Notes under the pieces: model-generated | Told to the model about the DNA's origin: nothing | What the model saw: only the letters and a program-made list of their open reading frames with translations | The model's database searches: none | Source: Proteles cristata cristata | Lineage: Eukaryota > Chordata > Mammalia > Carnivora > Hyaenidae | DNA length: 64,000 nucleotides | Direction: 5' to 3' | NCBI GenBank assembly: GCA_017311185.1 | Contig: JAESUZ010000980.1 | Coordinates: 1,798,001-1,862,000 of the forward strand | Part shown: one piece after another, positions 12,038 to 27,110 of the stretch | Layout: each line of letters starts with the position of its first letter | How positions within the stretch are numbered: the stretch's first letter is position 1 | Made by a program: the position numbers and the translations under genes

Positions 12038-12393
12038 AATCAGTGATTTTTCTAAGTGGGTCATCCTATGGGGTATTTTGGATGTTTTTCAGTGGCATTT
12101 TTTGACTTGGCTCAAACATAGGCCAAAAGGCCCAAACCACTGCATTTTCAACAACCCCCTGGACATTCATGTAGGTGAAAATATGTGTAAATATTCTGAG
12201 CAAAGAAGCTAATTATGTTTTATATGTAAACATGAAGGCCTAGAAATATAATGGCTAACTGGGTAGGAATAAGGTCTCCAGTACCAAGGTTGTGCTTTTA
12301 AAACACCATTCCCCACTTAAAAGAATCAGTGCTGCTTTCAGAAATGGTAGATACTATACATAGCATGTGAAATATACAAGATAAAACTGGAAT

Positions 12394-12567
12394 GGGGTCC
12401 CCGGGTGGCTTAGTAGGTTAAGTGTCTGACTTTCGTTCAGGTCATGATCTTGTGGTTTGTGGGTTCCAGCTCCACATTGGGCTCTCTGCTGTCATTGCGG
12501 AGTCTGCTTCAGAGGCTCTGTCCCCTCTCTCTCTGTCCCTTCCCCTCAAAGATAAATAAACACTTAA
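12394..12567 (+). mobile_element. Felid SINE, short copy
   Basis: The head is GGGGTCCCCGGGTGGCTTAG; AAAACTGGAAT flanks the copy. The body is shorter than that of its relatives. Confidence 0.85.
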
Positions 12568-13327
12568 AAAACTGGAATACATCGTCACATTAGGAATCAA
12601 GGATTCTGTCAAAGACTGCTGGAGTCATGTGAAAAAGACTCAGGAACCAACTTGCCAAGGCTCTCACTAGCCAAAGACAGGGATTGAGCATCAATAGGAA
12701 TGATAATTATAGTGCATTAAAACACATCAATTAAGTTCAAATCCACAAGTTCATAATAATTCAAAAATCATCAGTCACCTTTAGAAGATGCTGAAAATGC
12801 AAATCGTTATTTTTAAAACTTTTAAAACATTTGAAAATAAAGTGCTCATCATGTTTTTTGTGTATGTGCCTGAGGGCAAACAGGTAGGTAACAAAGAAAG
12901 CTTTCTCTTTATAGAAATATTTCAGCTAGTAAATAACGAAGGGAAGGTAGAATTAGAATGCCACCATTTTGCAACCCGTAAGGAAATAATGGATTAAAGA
13001 AATAATTATCAATGGCTGTTATAGACAAAGAAGCAGATTATATGCCTTTTGGTAGAGGTTTATGATACTTATAAAGTATTTTTGCCAAAATATCAAACCT
13101 GAATCACATCCAGACTCTGGATCTAAATACTAAATTACCAAAAAAAAAAAAAAAAAAAAAAAATAGGTGACAGAGAAAAATGTTAAACGTCATCATGAAG
13201 AAGCATTCTGCAAAGTTCAGACTTCAGAAAACTACAGAACTAGCAACCCAGTTCCTGCAACAAATAAATTGAAAAGAAAAACAAAAGGAATGAAGAAGGG
13301 AATCTATAGATTAAAAGATTAAAAGTT
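12568..13327. other. Non-coding with A24 run
   Basis: Unique-looking DNA with an uninterrupted poly-A of about 24 at 13139-13162. The open frame 12788-12997 has no recognised similarity. Confidence 0.5.
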
Positions 13328-13434
13328 GGGGTGCCAGTCTGGTTCAGTTAGTAAAAAAAGCACGAGACTTTCGATATCTGGGTTGTGAGTCCGACCCCAT
13401 GTTGGGTGTAGAGATTACTTAAAAATAAAATCTT
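13328..13434 (+). mobile_element. Short carnivore tRNA-Lys SINE (older subfamily)
   Basis: A tRNA-like head ending in GTTGGGTGTAGAGATTACTTAAAAATAAAATCTT-type tail, lacking the CT-rich body. Directly abuts the next SINE. Confidence 0.75.
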
Positions 13435-13660
13435 GGAAAGTCTGGATGGCTCAGTCAGTTAAGCACCCTACCCTTGATTTCCACTCGGGTCATTATCTCA
13501 TTGTTCAAGAGATCATGAGATCCAGCCCTGCATCAGGGTCTGCACTTACAGCACAGACCCTGGTTGGGATTCTCTCTCCCTTTCTCTTCCTGCCCTTCCT
13601 GTCCTTACCCCTCTCAAAATAAATAAATTAACGTCTTAAGAAATAAAATAAAATAAAATC
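13435..13660 (+). mobile_element. Felid SINE
   Basis: It reads GGATGGCTCAGTCAGTTAAGC, then a CT-rich body and AAATAAATAAATT/AAATAAAATAAAATAAAA tail. It was inserted at the tail of the previous SINE. Confidence 0.82.
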
Positions 13661-13800
13661 ATCCAATAAATAAATAATAAAAGAGACACAAGAGACTGGT
13701 ATCAATATCAACAAATTTCAATGTGTTGATATTATTTTCATCATTATTCAAATAAATAAATTATTAACAAAAATGATATGTGTAAAAATTGAGAAAGATT

Positions 13801-14173
13801 CCATTATGGACTGAATTGTGTCCCTCCAAAATTCATTGCTAAATCTTTAACCCCCACTATCTCAGACTGTGACTATGTCGGTAGACAGGACATTTAAAGA
13901 AGTGAGTAAGTTAAAATGAGGCTTTTGGGCTAGGTCTTAATCCAATCTGACTGGTGTCTTTACAAGAAGAGGGAATTCAAATATACAAAAGAGATGACCA
14001 GGAGCTTACGTGTGCACAGGATGACTATGTGAAAAAGCAGCAGGAATGTGACCACCTCCAAGGCAAGGAGAGACGCCTCAGGAGAAACCAAAACTGCGAG
14101 AAAGTAAATTTCTATTGCTTAAGCCAACTAATCTGTGGCACTTTTCTATGGAAGCCTTGGAAAATTAATACAG
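13801..14173 (+). mobile_element. ERVL-MaLR LTR (MLT1/MST type)
   Basis: In order: ATGGACTGAATTGTGTCCC, TTAAAATGAGGCTTTTGGGC, TAATCCAATCTGACTGGTGT, AGTAAATTTCTATTGCTTAAGCC and AAATTAATACAG, the standard MaLR LTR layout. Solo LTR; the open frame 13954-14199 is inside it and is not a gene. Confidence 0.85.
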
Positions 14174-14970
14174 ATGCTAAAATGTCCACTGTTCAATAAA
14201 AGTTAAGAAATATATATGGGATTATAGAAAGAGATATACTATGAATCCTGAAGCACAAATCTCAACTGATGAAATGGAGAGAATCAAGCCTCCTGATGGG
14301 AGGTGGGTCATATATAGTTCGAAAAAGCCCCCAAAATGATTTTGAATTCCCTTCTCCCTCCACTTAGAAAGCTTGGATCCAACCATATGCAAAGTTATGT
14401 TACTATCTCTCTCTCTGTGTCACTCAACCAATTCTATCTACACCTTCATAGTGAATTCATATATAGTTTCACCAACTAGAATATAAACATTATCACTAGA
14501 AACTTACATTATTTATAATATTGAAACTGATTCTACTTATTCCCTTCTATTTACCTCTGAAATTCTATGTCGATTTACCATTTACTTTCTCTCTTTTCTC
14601 ACTTTTAAACTATCCACCCTATTAAATGGCATAGCTGTGACAATTCTAAGTTTCAGTTGCCCACTATGTTCCCATCCACTTCATCTCCTAAATGTGTTTA
14701 AAGCATTAACAATAGGTTGTGTTTCATCCTAGAGACAGCTGGATTTTGGGGAAAGGTAAAATGCTTCATTATCTCACCCTATTGTCCAAGACAAATGTGC
14801 TATTGTATTACATGTGAAATGTCATCTTTGAAGTCTATTAAGAGTGTGCTGTGAGGTGAACCATCTGGAAAACACAATGTAGACTGGAAAATAATTATAA
14901 GTCAGTTAATTGCACTTTTTTTTCCCAGTTAAGCCTACCATGACAGCTGCTAAAAACACTACGTAGTGTT
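14174..14970. other. Non-coding, nothing recognised
   Basis: AT-rich sequence with no repeat or gene that I can name. Confidence 0.5.
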
Positions 14971-14974
14971 AGGA

Positions 14975-15160
14975 TAGAGTCTCTGAAGCCACACAGGTCA
15001 GGCCCTACCTCCAAAAACACTTAGCTAGTATGCAAGTTACTTTCCCTGAGCCTTTTGTCTTTCCTGTAAAATTGAGAAACTAATGCATTTTGCTTAGGGG
15101 TTTTACAAGAGGTAAATGAAATAATTCTTGTAAAGCACGTGGAACAGGGCAAACATTGTG
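14975..15160 (+). repeat. MIR remnant
   Basis: MIR-like order: AAGTTACTTTCCCTGAGCC, TCCTGTAAAATTGAG, GGTAAATGAAATAATTCTTGTAAAGCACGTGGAACAG. Confidence 0.6.
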
Positions 15161-17280
15161 ATTTCTCTTCTCTTCTTTTAAATATAGAGGATACTTAATG
15201 TTCTTTACATAGAGAATATTAGATAATCCAGTAATATTTGGAAACCAGATTGAGTAGTTCATTGTAAAGATGTTTTGTAAAGAAGTTCATGGAGTTTCCA
15301 TGTGGCTTTCTTTGAATTTCAGGGGAGACAAAGGGTTTGAAAGATCAAGTGTGAATCTTTCTCAGCAATTCTCACTATGGAGTGGGTGAGGACCACCCAC
15401 ACACGCTTACTAGGAAAGCGCTGTCCGTGGTGCTAGCAATCGTACGCATCGCTGGCAACATTTCCCCCGTCCAAAATTCTTTTCCTGTCAACTTACTTGG
15501 TGAATCTCACAAAGCTGCCTCGCTGAAGATTCTGTCATTCCTCTAATTGGCTTTTTCCCTATCTAACCACTCTTCATCTATGTCCCCTTCGACTAAAAAC
15601 AATTTTCTCCAATCTTCCTATCAACTTTAAATAGTTTTTATTTTTCACTTTGGCCATGCTTACCACTTAAGAAGGTGACTCAACTGGCCATGCCATCTTT
15701 TTCTACCCTTTTTTGTGTTAATTTTCAGAGAAATCCAAAGCTCAAAGCTAGAACACAGGAAACAATTTCTGATGCATTCTCTAAAGACTCTTCATCTGGC
15801 AATGCCTCTAAGAAATCCCCTGCATCTCCATCTTGAGTTAAGCCCCCCTCAACTTCTTACTCCCAAAATATCCTATGTATACATCCATAGTGAAGTAATC
15901 ACATTAAATTGAAACTCTGTTACTTTTGAGCGCCACCAGGGAGACTTTCTTAAAATCTAGCACCCATATCTTATTCAATTGTGGACTCCTTGAGTATAGG
16001 ATACCCTGAGCTAAATTTTGTTGAACTAATTACTGGATCCATTAGAGAAAACATCTGACACTCCTTTAAAAGGCAACCTGCCTTGTTACCTTTTGCTGTG
16101 CACTAAATTTCAGGGTAGCTAGGCTATACTGATGAAGACATTTGCTAGCACATCCACCTATATGAATCTGATGACTCAGCTCCTCAGAGTGACTATGAAA
16201 AAACTCTGACTTCCCACTGTCCATATTTCCTCTTCCTTCTCCCATTCTACCTACACATCTGTAATCCCCAGTACACTGTGGGTGGGGACTGGCCCTAAAG
16301 ACTGGCAGGAATAAAAGCTCATCTATGCTTTTTCATCCAGAAGTAGACTTCTATTCCTCTGGCCAGACCAAGGAATGGAGCCACCATCAACAAATAAAAG
16401 GATTTTTCTTTTTCAGGTAAGTGTGGAGGTTCAAATAAGCGGAAAAGATAGAGAAATTAAGAGACTGAAAACTAAGAAATGGGGGCTGGATAAGAGAGAG
16501 GGGGAAAATGGTTATTAATGCTGTCCTCTCCCCTTCTCTATCCAGGTGGATTTCAGCTCTGTCTCAATTAGTAGATCTTCATCCCTAACCACCACTTCCG
16601 TGGGCTCCCCTATCTTTAAAGAGCTCTCCTTTATTCTACAATGGATTGGGTGGAAGGGAATCCAAGCTAAGGTAGGCTAGAAGAAACATGTGAAACAAAC
16701 TCTCATTTGTGAGTAAGCAAGCAATTGCCTTCCCTTAAAAACTGCCTTCCTCTGAACCAAAATAAATAAATAAAAAGATCTTGTAAATAAGAACTGTTCC
16801 ATATTAGGAAAAGCTCAGTGTAATGTGGTTCCTCACCAAAGCTTTCAGACAACAGATACATAACTTGTGTTCTCTTCCTATTACAACTGAACATCAGCTG
16901 TAATTTCTTATATCTTTAGAGCAATGCATATGTTAATTCAAACTCATCTACTAAGATGGGGAAGAAAAGAAAAGCAACTGGCCTTTAAATCTTCAGAAGA
17001 GGAATTAATGACAGGTTCAGCCTGTTTAATGACAGGCCCAGCACCACACCCCTGTTTTATTATGTTTCATTATTACTGCATAAATTTCCTTTATTGCTCA
17101 TGATAAATAAAAATCAAATACTTGCGAAGTGGGCTTAAATAGGTACGAGTGCAAACAAAAATAATAGTGTTCAAATATGATGAAACTGAAATTTCAGATT
17201 CTTAAAATATATATTTATATTTTTTAAATGTCTCACGTGCACCAGTTTGCCATTGTCAATCTTAAATTCGGTTTGCTTTT
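15161..17280. other. Non-coding spacer upstream of CDKN2B
   Basis: 2.1 kb with no gene I can support. At 16295-16417 an exon-like stretch ends in a perfect donor (CAG/GTAAGTG); see findings. The - strand open frame 16703-16894 shows no similarity. Confidence 0.45.
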
Positions 17281-17285
17281 TGGAG

Positions 17286-17287
<2 letters not shown>

Positions 17288-17324
<37 letters not shown>

Positions 17325-17332
17325 TGTCTGTG
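17288..17332 (+). repeat. (GT)n microsatellite, interrupted
   Basis: A GT array with an A and a C interruption near its end, about 300 bp before the CDKN2B CpG-rich region. Confidence 0.95.
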
Positions 17333-17599
17333 TATCCATTATTCAAAGATGAAAAGAAAATCACATTCAAAACAGGATTCTCAGGATTTTTCATTGGCTG
17401 ATTTTTGACTGATTCAAATAGGAAGACACACCCAAAAGAAAATTGCTAAGATTGGTGCAAGATGTAAAGCTAGTGAAGTTCAAGTACTGCCTGGGGATGA
17501 ATTCAACCTGCATGACAGGTGCAAAGCTGTCACTTTCAGAAATCTTAGGAGAGCGAAGTTATTTTAAATGCCTTTTTCTTAGCCAGCCATTCAATTACA

Positions 17600-18272
17600 C
17601 AAGGAGCGACTAACGTCTCCAAAGTGAAAGCAGCTGGCACGGGACTGAGCGATAGAAATCCTCTGCTCCGCCTGCTGGAGGAAGCGGATTAGGAGCTGAG
17701 TGCACTGATTCAAAGTTTCCAAAACCTTACCTAAGGCCTTGCAGGACACTAGGCGAACAGGACAACAGGCTGTCCGCGCTCGGCGTCTGACGCATGCGTC
17801 CCAGCACAATCTGACTGGCTTCCCACCCCCCACCGCCACCCCCGCCCCTACCTCCTCAGCTGTAACGTCATCTGAGGGCCGGTCCTCCCAGTCAGCAAAG
17901 TAGGGACGTGCCCGGGCCGGACAGACGGGCAGGGGGCGGAGCCTAAGGGGGTGGGGAATACCCTGTCCGGCCTCCCTGCTGGAAACGGATTCATTCCCTG
18001 CAGGCTCTCCACCTAGGCGGACCGCTGCAGCCAGGCGAAGCGGTTTTTCCCGGGAGCGAGCTGGAAAAAGCCCGGTTTAGCTTCGAGTGGCTCGGCCATT
18101 GCACGGTCCTCCTACGCCACAGAAGCACAGCGAAAGAGAGCTGAAGCTGACCTGAGCCCTTCCACGTAGGGGAGAGTGCGCCAGGGCGAGGTGGGGGAAG
18201 AAGGGAGGAGTGTGGCGAAGCTCACGGCCAGCGGTGGATTATCCGGGCCAGTCTGCGTCTGCGGACTGCGAA
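17600..18272 (+). promoter_or_regulatory. CDKN2B: CDKN2B promoter and 5' UTR, CpG-rich
   Basis: CG dinucleotides become frequent from about 17.6 kb and stay so through exon 1. GC-box (Sp1-type) motifs are visible at 17841-17848 (CCCGCCCC) and 17932-17940 (GGGGGCGGA). A half CRE (ACGTCA) lies at 17865-17870. No TATA box is evident. p15 promoters in other mammals are TATA-less and respond to TGF-beta through Sp1/SMAD; that response is not shown by this sequence. The transcription start is not defined. Confidence 0.7.
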
Positions 18273-21015
<2,743 letters not shown>

Positions 21016-22431
21016 TGGCGGGTCCACCCAGCCGCCCACCAGGACATTTCTTTTCTCCCCTGTGCCCCACCCCCAGCTTAGTTCAAGGAAGGCTACAAAT
21101 GTGGAGCGGCGGAAAGCCTGAAAGCCTTCCAGGAGACTTGACTCAGCGTGGGGGAGGAGAAGCGGACCGTGAATAATTTTTTTTTCTTTCCCTTTTGTCT
21201 CTTTCTCTGGATCCGGTCCTCACACTCACCATGTGCAAGCGGACTTCCAGAGAGACGTAGGAGCTGAATATGAAGCTCCCCAGTGTTGCTTACTTTTCAG
21301 AGTTTTCTGGCAAAAAAGTGGCCTGTAAAGTCTCTGGTGATCCCTGGTGCCTGCGAAACCTCCCAGGAAGGACGCCGGTGGCAGAGTAGCAGGCGGCGGC
21401 CACTGGCATTTGCGACGGAGGCGGCTGATCCGTTCTCCCCACTGACCTTAAAGGAGCGCCCCGGAAGCCCTTACTGGAAGGCGTGGGGCACACGGACGCT
21501 GTAACGGAAGCCCGGAAGGCTGAAGAGCCGACGAGGACGACTGCGAGGCCCGCAGACACGGGCGTCACCAGGTGCCCGAGGCTTTCCACACTGTTGCGCC
21601 GCAAGCAAGTCACCCGCGAAAGCGCTGCTCCCGGAAGCCCCGCAGACGCGCGCCGGATACTGACGGGGAACGGACGACGACGCGAGAGCCGCCGTGAATT
21701 TTTCCACAGGTTCTGAAATCCCGGAGCCATGATGACTCAGAAGAGCTCTCGGAAGAGGACTGGCGCTTGCCATCTGTTCTTCGGTGGAGGGGAGACTCTT
21801 TGCAGGGTCCAGAAGTCAGCCCCCAGGATGAAGTGATGGATTGCAGGGAGGGCAACAGTCCCCATTAACCAACCATTCGCTTCATCTATATACGCTGGGA
21901 TGTTAAAAAAACAAAAACAAAAAAACAACCCTGGAAGTCGAAAAGATTTCGAGATACTTTGAACTTTCGAGTTGTTCTTCAGTGACACTCTTAACTTACT
22001 TGGGAGGCTTTAAATAAGAAAGAAACTCGTGCTCTTTGGTTAAAAAAAAAAATGAGGAAGAACTGCAGCTTTGAAACGAAGCTCTGGCGCAGTGCCAAAG
22101 CCTAGACCCATTTGTCCTTAACCTATTTATTTCTTTAAGTTTTCTGGCCCTTTCCTTTGCTAGAGTTTCCCAGGGGTCAAACTATGAAATATTCCAAATG
22201 TCTTTTAGGAAACTGATGCACCCACTCAGTAAATTATCTCGGGGTATTTCCCTAAGAGTTGCTGAAATAGCAAACGGTGTACCAAACTGTTGAAAATTTA
22301 TGATGATAGCTCACGGAATGTCTTAATATCTCCTGAACAGACTACAGGTGCACTGCGTTGGGGATTCAATTTCCAGTGTTGCTTGATTCATTATAGCATT
22401 GGAATAACTGATACTTCAATGCTTTAATAAA
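21016..22431 (+). other. CDKN2B: Presumed CDKN2B 3' UTR
   Basis: This is the sequence after the CDKN2B stop. The first 0.75 kb stays GC- and CpG-rich, which explains several chance open frames on both strands (21283-21855). An AATAAA at 22425-22430 and another at 22747-22752 are candidate poly(A) signals. Human CDKN2B has a UTR of several kb, so the true end could be later. None of the open frames here has recognisable protein similarity. Confidence 0.5.
22425..22430 (+). terminator. CDKN2B: Candidate poly(A) signal for CDKN2B
   Basis: A canonical AATAAA lies 1.4 kb past the stop. A second AATAAA at 22747-22752 is an equal alternative; the choice cannot be made from sequence alone. Confidence 0.3.
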
Positions 22432-22789
22432 GAGAAAAACCCCAATAGATTGGACTCAAAGACCTGGCTAATTTGGTTTAAAAATGTATGAGCATGAACT
22501 TACCACTAACTCCTGAGAAGTGTTAAAGACTCAAAGATGTTCATTTCTCTCACTCTCTGTAATGATTATCGAAAAGTGATACCAACAATTTATTTTTTTA
22601 AAAAAACCTGCTACACATACTAGGAAAAAATTTATACACTGTGTGTATATGAGAGAAACAGACAAGAAAAAAACTAATTTGAGAGACTAATAGAAGGGGT
22701 TTCTTTGAACTGGCTAAAAACTTCCCCATCAATTCTTTATTCCTCCAATAAATACATTACTGGGGAAAGCTAGTTGAGAATGAGCATTT

Positions 22790-22930
22790 CTTACTAGGAA
22801 TAATGTGTAAGCACTTATTGACACGTAAGTTGTGCCAGACATGCTTTGAAGTACATTTAATACTTAAACCTGAGAGATAGGTACCATTTCCCAGATGAGA
22901 ACAAGACAGAGAAATATTTTTTATAATAGG
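22790..22930 (-). repeat. MIR remnant, antisense
   Basis: It reads TAAGCACTTATTGACACGT, GTGCCAGACATGCTTTGAAG and GATAGGTACCATTTCCCAGATGAGAA. Confidence 0.65.
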
Positions 22931-23091
22931 GTGTAATTTTTCCAATGTTCAAGACATTGCCACTTAACCAAAAGAAGAGCAAGTAGAATTAGTGACCTGA
23001 AAAAGAATATAAATCATCAAAAGAAGCACTTCTGTGAACTGCCTTCTGAAGAAAATGCAAAAGTCAGTGTCACCTAAAATATAAAAGGTCT

Positions 23092-23209
23092 GGGACTCCT
23101 GGATGGCTCAGTTGGTAAAGCATGTGACTCTTAATCTGGGGGTCCTGAGTTCAAGCCCCATATTGGGTGCAGAGATTACTTACGTAAGTAAGTAATATTT
23201 AAAAAATAC
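23092..23209 (+). mobile_element. Short carnivore tRNA-Lys SINE
   Basis: The head is GGGACTCCTGGATGGCTCAG and the tail motif TTGGGTGCAGAGATTACTTA, without a CT-rich body. Confidence 0.8.
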
Positions 23210-23438
23210 AAGAAGTCTGCTTTCATTTATATGTCAGCAGCTAATCATAAGCAAATTCTGACATACAGTACTTACTAAGTTTTCACTATTAACAACCTAT
23301 TGAGTTCTTTTGTGGATACCTGAATAATTTGGAGGTTGGTATAATTTCATAGTGTCCAATTGCCAAGCAACAAATAGGCATGAACATGGAGATGATAGAC
23401 GACAGAACATATGTAAGAAAATAAAATTTTAATTTAAA

Positions 23439-23636
23439 AATTTTTAATGTTTATTACTTAGAGGCAGAGTGCAAACTGAGGAAGGGCAGAGAAAGAGGGA
23501 GACAGAATCCAAAGCAGACTCCAGGCTCTGAGCTGTCAGCACAGAGTGACTCGGGGCTCGGGCTCAAACTCACAAACTGTGATTTTGACCTGAACCAAAA
23601 TCGAATGCTTAACTGACTGAGCCACCCAGGCACCCC
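23439..23636 (-). mobile_element. Felid SINE, antisense
   Basis: It ends ACTGAGCCACCCAGGCACCCC; TAAAATTTTAATTTxAAAAA flanks both sides. Confidence 0.88.
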
Positions 23637-23764
23637 TAAAATTTTAATTTTAAAAATTAGCTGAAGCAACAGTTGTTTCACAAAACTTTTCATGATCTTT
23701 TCCTGTTCTATTTATAATGCCAGGGAAGCAGGAAGGAATGGAGGAAAGAGAAATTAGGGCCTGA

Positions 23765-23895
23765 CTGGAAAATAGAAGACCTGGGTCCCTGTATTGGTTC
23801 CTCAACTACATGATGTACGGAGTCATGTGACTTTGATTAGCCTCAATTTTCCTCTTTAAAAGATGGGAATTGGACCAGATACTCCTAACTTCTCT
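23765..23895 (+). repeat. MIR remnant
   Basis: MIR-like GACCTGGGTCCC, CATGTGACTTTGATTAGCCTCAATTTTCCTC, then AAAGATGGGAATTGGACCAGAT. Confidence 0.6.
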
Positions 23896-24422
23896 ACCAT
23901 CACTTAGGTTTTGCCCCTTTATGAATTTGTCACACACATGACTGTAGTTGTGTCTTACCTTTTATTAGTGATAATTGTACCACAGTATGAATCAAGGAAG
24001 GATACATAGAAGAATAGAAAGGAAAAGCATCTTTTAAAATTCTAGAACCCTGGGCAGGAAAAAAAAAAAAATCTTTATAAGCACCACCTCCACTAGTTAG
24101 TTGAAAAATTACAGACAAATTTGTGAGAAGTAGGAACAGAAAGGATGCTTTGCAAAATCAATAGGGTTAAGGTCTTTCTCACTTCATTTTACTTCTCATT
24201 TGTCCTGTTGCTGTTTGCATCTCTCTTATGCCACCCAGAGTTACTAGAGGAATTAGTTTCTTAAGGTGAGATAAGTAGACCTAATAGATTTATAAAGTAA
24301 TGCTGAAGTAGGTGTTGCAAACTAATACAAATGTTCAGAAAAAGTGGTTTTAAGATGAGCATATAAGAAGGGATTCTGACATAGATTGGATTGGTGTAGG
24401 AGTTAGAACCAAGACAAAAAGT

Positions 24423-24545
24423 TGGGCTGGAGTATCTAGCTGGCTTAGTGGGTAGAGTATAAGACTCTCTATTTGGGGGTACTGATCTTGGCATTCTGAG
24501 TTCAAGCCCAACTCTATGCTGGGCCCATAGAGCTTCTTTAAAAGA
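24423..24545 (+). mobile_element. Short carnivore SINE, diverged
   Basis: It contains CTAGCTGGCTTAGTGGGTAGAG, GAGTTCAAGCCCAACTCTATG and GGGCCCATAGAG, a decayed member of the short tRNA-Lys group. Confidence 0.65.
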
Positions 24546-25924
24546 GAAAAAGAAGGAAGGTTGGGGATATCAGAGTGCAAAGGAAAGAAAATGCTAAAAT
24601 ATGTAGTCAACAGAAGATGAGTAACTCTGTAAACAGCTGTCATGGATCTGACAGACCCATTTCTAAGTGTCTGTACTTGCTCATTTGTTTCTATTGGATT
24701 CCTTGAAACTTTAGGTCCTTAAATTTTGTCTCGATGATAGGAACCATCTGGTTAGGGAAGACTTCTGTATCACCTAAATATGTACATGTCAGCCATTCAG
24801 GAGGACAGAGAAGGAGATGACAGCAGCAAAATGAAAACAAGGAGGAGCAGCGTAGCGTGGTGGTGTTTTGTGGAAGAAGGGTCAATAACTCAACAGAATT
24901 TATCAAATCAAACCAAAACAAATTTATATGGTCTACTTCCTTATGGGATTTGTGAAATATTCCCAGGCCTAAAATAATTTGAATCTACTACCTTGATTTT
25001 CTATAAACTTTCTCAAGTTCAGCTACTACAAATGGCCTGGCTCCTTTCTTGCCTCTTGAAGCCCCCAGTCAGATTTTAGTATCACTCCTTGCATAAGGAA
25101 AAAAAGTACTTTTAGAAATGGTAATTTTTATATATCACTTATAATTTATATTTAATTATATAATTATGTGTAATATATGTATAATGTATACTATATATAA
25201 TACCTAATTTATGTATTTATGATCCTTTTTGTTACTTTTACCACAAATTTGCTTCAAAACTAGTGCAGCTAGTGAAATAATATGTAACTAGCATGGAATA
25301 CATGTTAAGCACAGTAATATAAATCAACAAGTACATCAAAACTCAGCAACCAACTCTGATTTACTAATTTGAAGTTTGAAATAAATACAAACCAAAGAAT
25401 TTGCTGGGGGGGGGGCAGGGACCATGAGGATGTGTGAAGATGATGTGCTATCTCACAGCCATCTACATTACAGTGGAAGTTTACAAAGGAACTCCAAAAA
25501 CCTATTCATTCCCTTCCCACTCAAAAGCCCCTCTTTCCTCACCTGTACTCCCCCCTTGAGACCTTCAGTACCCGTGGGTATGAGTTGCTGAACTCTACTT
25601 CCTTTCCTAGGGCACAGAAGAACCTTTTATTGCTGTACCCCCTCCCAACATGTCACCTAGAGTTATAAACACTAACCTTGCCTAAAATATTTTGTCATCT
25701 TCTATTCTCTATTCTCTGGATTGCCTTTGATACAGTTATCACATAAGGATCTATTCCATATAGCAAGAGCCTTTTATCTGCTTAAATCTTACCACAAACA
25801 AAAGAACTTAATATCATCCTTTTTCTAGGGAAAAATTAAATGATATTTATTTAAATTCACCTTAGGTATTTATTATATCTTTACAATGAGAGTGCTATCC
25901 CCACCAGTCATTTGCGACCAACAT
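24546..25924. other. Non-coding with AT-rich tract
   Basis: No gene. A TATATTTAATTATATAATTA-like low-complexity tract lies at about 25120-25205 and a G10 run at about 25407-25416. Confidence 0.5.
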
Positions 25925-26075
25925 ATAAGGATGCAGTTCTCAATCTTGGCTCCATATTAGAATCACCTATATAGAGAGATATTCTAAAATTTAGATTTAT
26001 TGACCAACATCCAGTCTACAGAATTAGAATCCCTAGATTTGAGGCTGAGATATCTCTGGTGGTTACTTTAAAATT
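25925..26075 (+). mobile_element. MER5-like hAT remnant
   Basis: It contains AGTTCTCAATCTTGGCTCCATATTAGAATCACCT and, later, TAGAATCCCTAGATTTGAGGCT-type sequence as in MER5A/B. Diverged. Confidence 0.5.
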
Positions 26076-26370
26076 CTTGTTCATGATAAACTTTCAAACA
26101 GTATGGAAAATAAACAAAATTAAGTGAAAATCTAAAACCTCACTACCCCTCCCCATTCTCACTACGCAGGGGTAACTATTATTTTTAAAAAATTTTAATT
26201 GACCTTCTAGAAATATAGGTACCTATAACGTACACAGTTGGAAAACGTAAATGGGATCATACTATTCTACAACTTGTTTTCTTCGATTAGTAATAGATCT
26301 TTGGAAACTTCCCTTATCAGGACATATAGATACACTTAAATTTTTTTGTGGCTGTATAGTATTGTAGTTT

Positions 26371-26554
26371 TTAAACTTTTTAAATGTTTATTCATTTTTG
26401 AGAGAGAGAGAGAGAGCATAGCAGGAGAGGAGCAGAGAGAGAGGGAAACACAGAATCTGAGCTGTCAGCACAGCCAATCGTGGGGCTCAAACCCACAAAC
26501 TCTGAGACCAAGGCTTGAGCCAGAAGTCCCAGACTGAGGCACCCAGGAATCCTA
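26371..26554 (-). mobile_element. Felid SINE, antisense, inserted in L1M
   Basis: GA-rich body ending ACTGAGGCACCCAGGAATCC; GTATAGTATTGT flanks both sides. Confidence 0.85.
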
Positions 26555-26809
26555 CGTATAGTATTGTGTTTTATGGATCAAACCCAGTTTTAAAAAGAAA
26601 CCTATTGATAAACACATAAATTATCTCCTTTTTTCTCTCTTGCTTTTTTTTCTTGCTACTACATATGACACTATAAAGAATCTATTCTGCATCCTTAAGT
26701 GAACTATCTGCAGAAATTTATAGGAGAGAAATTACTAGGGTTAAGAATACATCTCTCTTTCTCTCTCACACACATAAGCACACGAAGTGTGTCCGTGTGT
26801 AAAACCTTT

Positions 26810-27110
26810 CCATACTTATATGTACATGTATATATTATGTATATCTTTAATATTAAATATGAGTGTATATATATGCACACATATATTTTTATATTTTTCA
26901 TACCTGTATGAGTTATAGGAGTGGAACAGCGAGTTAAAGGGACATATATCTTTATACATGTATATAAATATGTCTGTATATGTAAATTACAAATAAATCA
27001 TAAATACATATATATGCATGCATAACATACACCACTTTCCATACATGTATATTACATGTATGGTATATATATTTCCATACTTATATTTATGTATGTGTAT
27101 TTTTGCATAC
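26810..27110. repeat. TATA/TGTA low-complexity tract
   Basis: About 300 bases of ATATATGTATA-type words with many short palindromes, inside the L1M remnant. Confidence 0.75.
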
